15,994 bases of DNA, from assembly GCA_046727435.1 (NCBI GenBank), contig JBKPCR010000511.1, positions 1-15,994 of the forward strand, written 5' to 3'. The position numbers and the translations under genes were made by a program. This document shows positions 14,539 through 15,994 of this stretch, one piece after another. The first letter of the stretch is position 1, and the number at the start of each line of letters is the position of its first letter. The stretch comes from CAVPRW01 sp046727435 [NCBI: bacterium]. Its GTDB lineage: Bacteria; Tectomicrobia; Entotheonellia; J063. The notes beneath the pieces were generated by a model. It was not told where the DNA came from, did no database searches, and saw only the letters and a list, made by a program, of their open reading frames with translations.

Positions 14539-14556
14539 CTTAAGTTAAGACCGGTG
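14539..14556. repeat. Right terminal inverted repeat of the IS
   Basis: The reverse complement of this segment begins CACCGGTCTTAACTTAAG and differs from the left end only at base 10. It lies upstream of the transposase start, leaving about 56 bases for the transposase promoter. Confidence 0.9.
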
Positions 14557-14565
14557 CGACAGGGT
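14557..14565. repeat. 9-bp target-site duplication, right copy
   Basis: An exact second copy of CGACAGGGT, directly after the right inverted repeat. It pairs with 13126-13134. Confidence 0.9.
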
Positions 14566-15721
14566 TGCCCTCTACGCCAGCGTAGGGCCCACGCTCACGC
14601 ATTATGATGTTGATGTGCCAGGCGCGGAGTTGAGCAGGCGCAGCTCGGTGACGCTGCCGGCGAATGTACAATACGCATGGCCGCATGTGTCGCGGCAGTA
14701 TCTCTATGTGGCGTCGAGCAACAGCTCGCCCGGACTGGGCGGGGTAGTCGGCGACATGCATCACGTGAGCGCCTTTCGTCTCGATGGCTCCGGCGCGCTG
14801 ACGCCGCACGGCCAGCCGATTCCGCTACCCTCACGCCCGATTCACCTGACCACCGATATACCGTCCGAGTATGTACTCGTCGCGTTCAACAACCCGAGCG
14901 CCATCCGAGTCTACCGCATCAATCGCGACGCGACGCTCGGCGAGGAAGTGCCGCAGCCGGGGTCGATCGACGCGGGGATCTTCGCGCATCAGGTGCGCGT
15001 GACGGACAACAACCGACTGGCGATCCTCGTAGCGCGCGGCAATGATCGCGTGGGCGAAAAGCCCGAAGACCCAGGCGCGCTCAAGGTGTTCAACTTCAGG
15101 AACGGACTACTCACCAACGAAGTCTCCGTCGCGCCCAACGGCGGCTATGGCTTCGGACCGCGGCATCTAGATTTCCATCCGAGCAAGCCGTGGGTCTATG
15201 TGTCGCTCGAGCGCGAGAACAAGATGGACATGTTCACGCTCGACGGCGATACCCTGTCGATGGTGCCGCTGTTCAGGAAGGAGACTCTGGCTCGGCCCAA
15301 CAATATCGTGTCACGGCAGGTGGCCGGTACCGTGCACGTACACCCGAACGGCCGCTTCGTGTACGGTGCCAATCGCGCCGATTCCACGACGGAGTTCGAA
15401 GGCAAGAAAGTCTTCATCGGCGGCGAAAACACCATCGCCACCTACATGATCAACCAGGAGACCGGCGAGCCAACGCTGATCGATCACACCGAGACGCACG
15501 GCATCCACTGCCGCACGTTCCACATCGATCCGAGCGGGCGCCTGCTGGTCGCAGCGCACATTAGGCCGCTGCTGGTGCGGGAGGGGGCGAATGTGCACCA
15601 GGTGCCCGCGTGCCTCTCAGTGTTCCGCATCGGCAACGACGGCAAGCTCGATTTCGTGCGCAAGTACGACGTCGACGTCGGCAACAATACGATGTTTTGG
15701 ATGGGGATGGTGAAGCTGTAG
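14566..15721 (+). pseudogene. Beta-propeller lactonase, 3' fragment
   Basis: About 384 codons, open from the insertion point to TAG, reading RVALYASVGP then PANVQYAWPHVSRQYLYVASS and repeated blade motifs (NRLAILVARGND, GFGPRHLDFHPSKPWVYVSLERENKMD, GTVHVHPNGRFVYGANR, HCRTFHIDPSGRLLVAAH). This is the seven-bladed lactonase family (PF10282-type; 6-phosphogluconolactonase YbhE and 3-carboxymuconate lactonizing enzyme relatives). The intact gene would encode about 415 residues with its signal peptide, so the enzyme was periplasmic and probably opened a lactone outside the cytoplasm. A GTG at 14615 could start a 368-residue product without export signal, but no ribosome site is evident. Blade sequences show no internal stop, so loss is recent or a shorter product is still made. 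Confidence 0.82.
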
Positions 15722-15745
15722 GGAGTGTCAACAAGGATGGCCTCT

Positions 15746-15770
15746 CTCAGCGGGCAATTCGCCCACTGAG
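15746..15770. terminator. Imperfect hairpin after lactonase stop
   Basis: CTCAG (15746-15750) and GGGC (15752-15755) pair with GCCC (15761-15764) and CTGAG (15766-15770), with one C-A mismatch and a 5-base loop. It lies 25 bases past the stop on the only side of the gene where a terminator would be expected. There is no T-tract, so it could instead be an end structure of the next mobile element. The rest of 15722-15879 shows nothing I can name. Confidence 0.35.
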
Positions 15771-15879
15771 CCGTGGGTCTGTGCTATGACGATCTCCCTC
15801 CCGCGGTGGGCGATGGCACCGAGGTTGATCATCAGCTGCGTGTAACCGAGGTCAGCCTAGTACTACAGTGGTAACAAGA

Positions 15880-15993
15880 TCATGATGCAGCCACGACCCC
15901 AACGAGTGCCTCCCGACGTTTATCATGGTCATACTGGGCGACGCGCTGATGGTGCTGACGCCACTGCGACCAGGCGAGGATGTGGCGGGCCGT
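15880..15993 (-). CDS. Probable transposase, C-terminal end (partial)
   Basis: The minus strand from the right edge reads 37 codons to a TGA at 15880-15882. The segment ARHILAWSQWRQHHQRVAQY is rich in Trp, Arg and His and resembles from memory the W-x-x-WRR-x-HQ tails of some DDE transposases. The fragment is too short to name a family and the rest is outside the window. If right, mobile elements lie on both sides of the lactonase 3' part, which would mark this end of the cluster as a hot spot for insertion. Confidence 0.4.
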   Translation of the reverse strand, partial: TARHILAWSQWRQHHQRVAQYDHDKRREALVGVVAAS

Positions 15994-15994
15994 G

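Larger units (their letters stand above)
13135..14556. mobile_element. IS4-family insertion sequence, 1422 bp, complete
   Basis: The element is bounded by 18-bp terminal inverted repeats, CACCGGTCTCAACTTAAG at 13135-13152 and its reverse complement at 14539-14556 with one mismatch (position 10), and flanked by the 9-bp duplication CGACAGGGT. It carries one transposase gene on the minus strand whose stop codon lies within the left repeat. Ends, duplication, open transposase and DDE residues are all intact, so it may still be active or a recent arrival. It lies opposite to the host gene and interrupts it at the codon after the signal peptide region. Confidence 0.93.

Noticed and set aside
13178-14548. 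Open frame of 456 codons on the + strand across the insertion sequence
   Set aside because: It is exactly antisense to the transposase, is rich in His, Arg and Gln with no recognisable domain, and follows from codon bias on the other strand.
1-15994. CRISPR array, tRNA or riboswitch
   Set aside because: No regularly spaced direct repeats, cloverleaf or known aptamer pattern was found by eye on either strand.

Overview
The window is a bacterial accessory/catabolic region of fairly high GC (my impression, about 60%). Nearly every gene lies on the + strand, packed head to tail with short gaps, ATGA overlaps and purine-rich ribosome sites, as in one long operon or two to three sub-operons. No rRNA, tRNA, CRISPR array or phage gene was seen. 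Gene style and repeats suggest a large-genome environmental bacterium (a proteobacterium or a Tectomicrobia/Entotheonella-like lineage), but that is a guess.

Layout. (1) 1-3198: the 3' end of a PrpF-type cis-trans isomerase, a one-piece aconitase/isopropylmalate-isomerase-type hydratase, and a short MetE-like zinc methyltransferase overlapping it by ATGA. (2) 3212-3279: a perfect 25-bp inverted repeat, then a benzoylformate-decarboxylase-like ThDP enzyme (3295-4974). (3) 5022-5610: a two-gene module, a 64-residue protein overlapping a small MNT/AbiEii-like nucleotidyltransferase. (4) 5624-6463: an alpha/beta hydrolase, followed by a repeat-bearing spacer. (5) 6666-10151: a glutamine-synthetase-like ligase, an SDR dehydrogenase, a RidA-family protein and a two-cysteine Asp/Glu-racemase-superfamily enzyme. 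(6) 10194-11960: a homocysteine S-methyltransferase family protein and a SAM-dependent methyltransferase. (7) 12050-13031: a good sigma70-type promoter and an NMT1-like periplasmic-binding-fold protein that has no signal peptide. (8) 13044-15721: a secreted beta-propeller lactonase gene broken by a 1422-bp IS4-family element (18-bp inverted repeats, 9-bp target duplication) and also by a one-base phase error in a G7 tract. (9) 15880-15993: the tail of a second probable transposase on the minus strand.

Taken together, the metabolic genes look like a pathway for a small organic acid or amine that carries methyl groups. The isomerase and aconitase-type hydratase act on di/tricarboxylates, the ThDP enzyme on a 2-keto acid, the ligase/RidA/SDR/racemase group suits an amine-imine-acid route, and two zinc methyltransferases could pass a methyl group to a thiol. 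The substrate cannot be read from the sequence, and no permease or regulator is in view. This combination is the best candidate for an undescribed system, but it remains a hypothesis.
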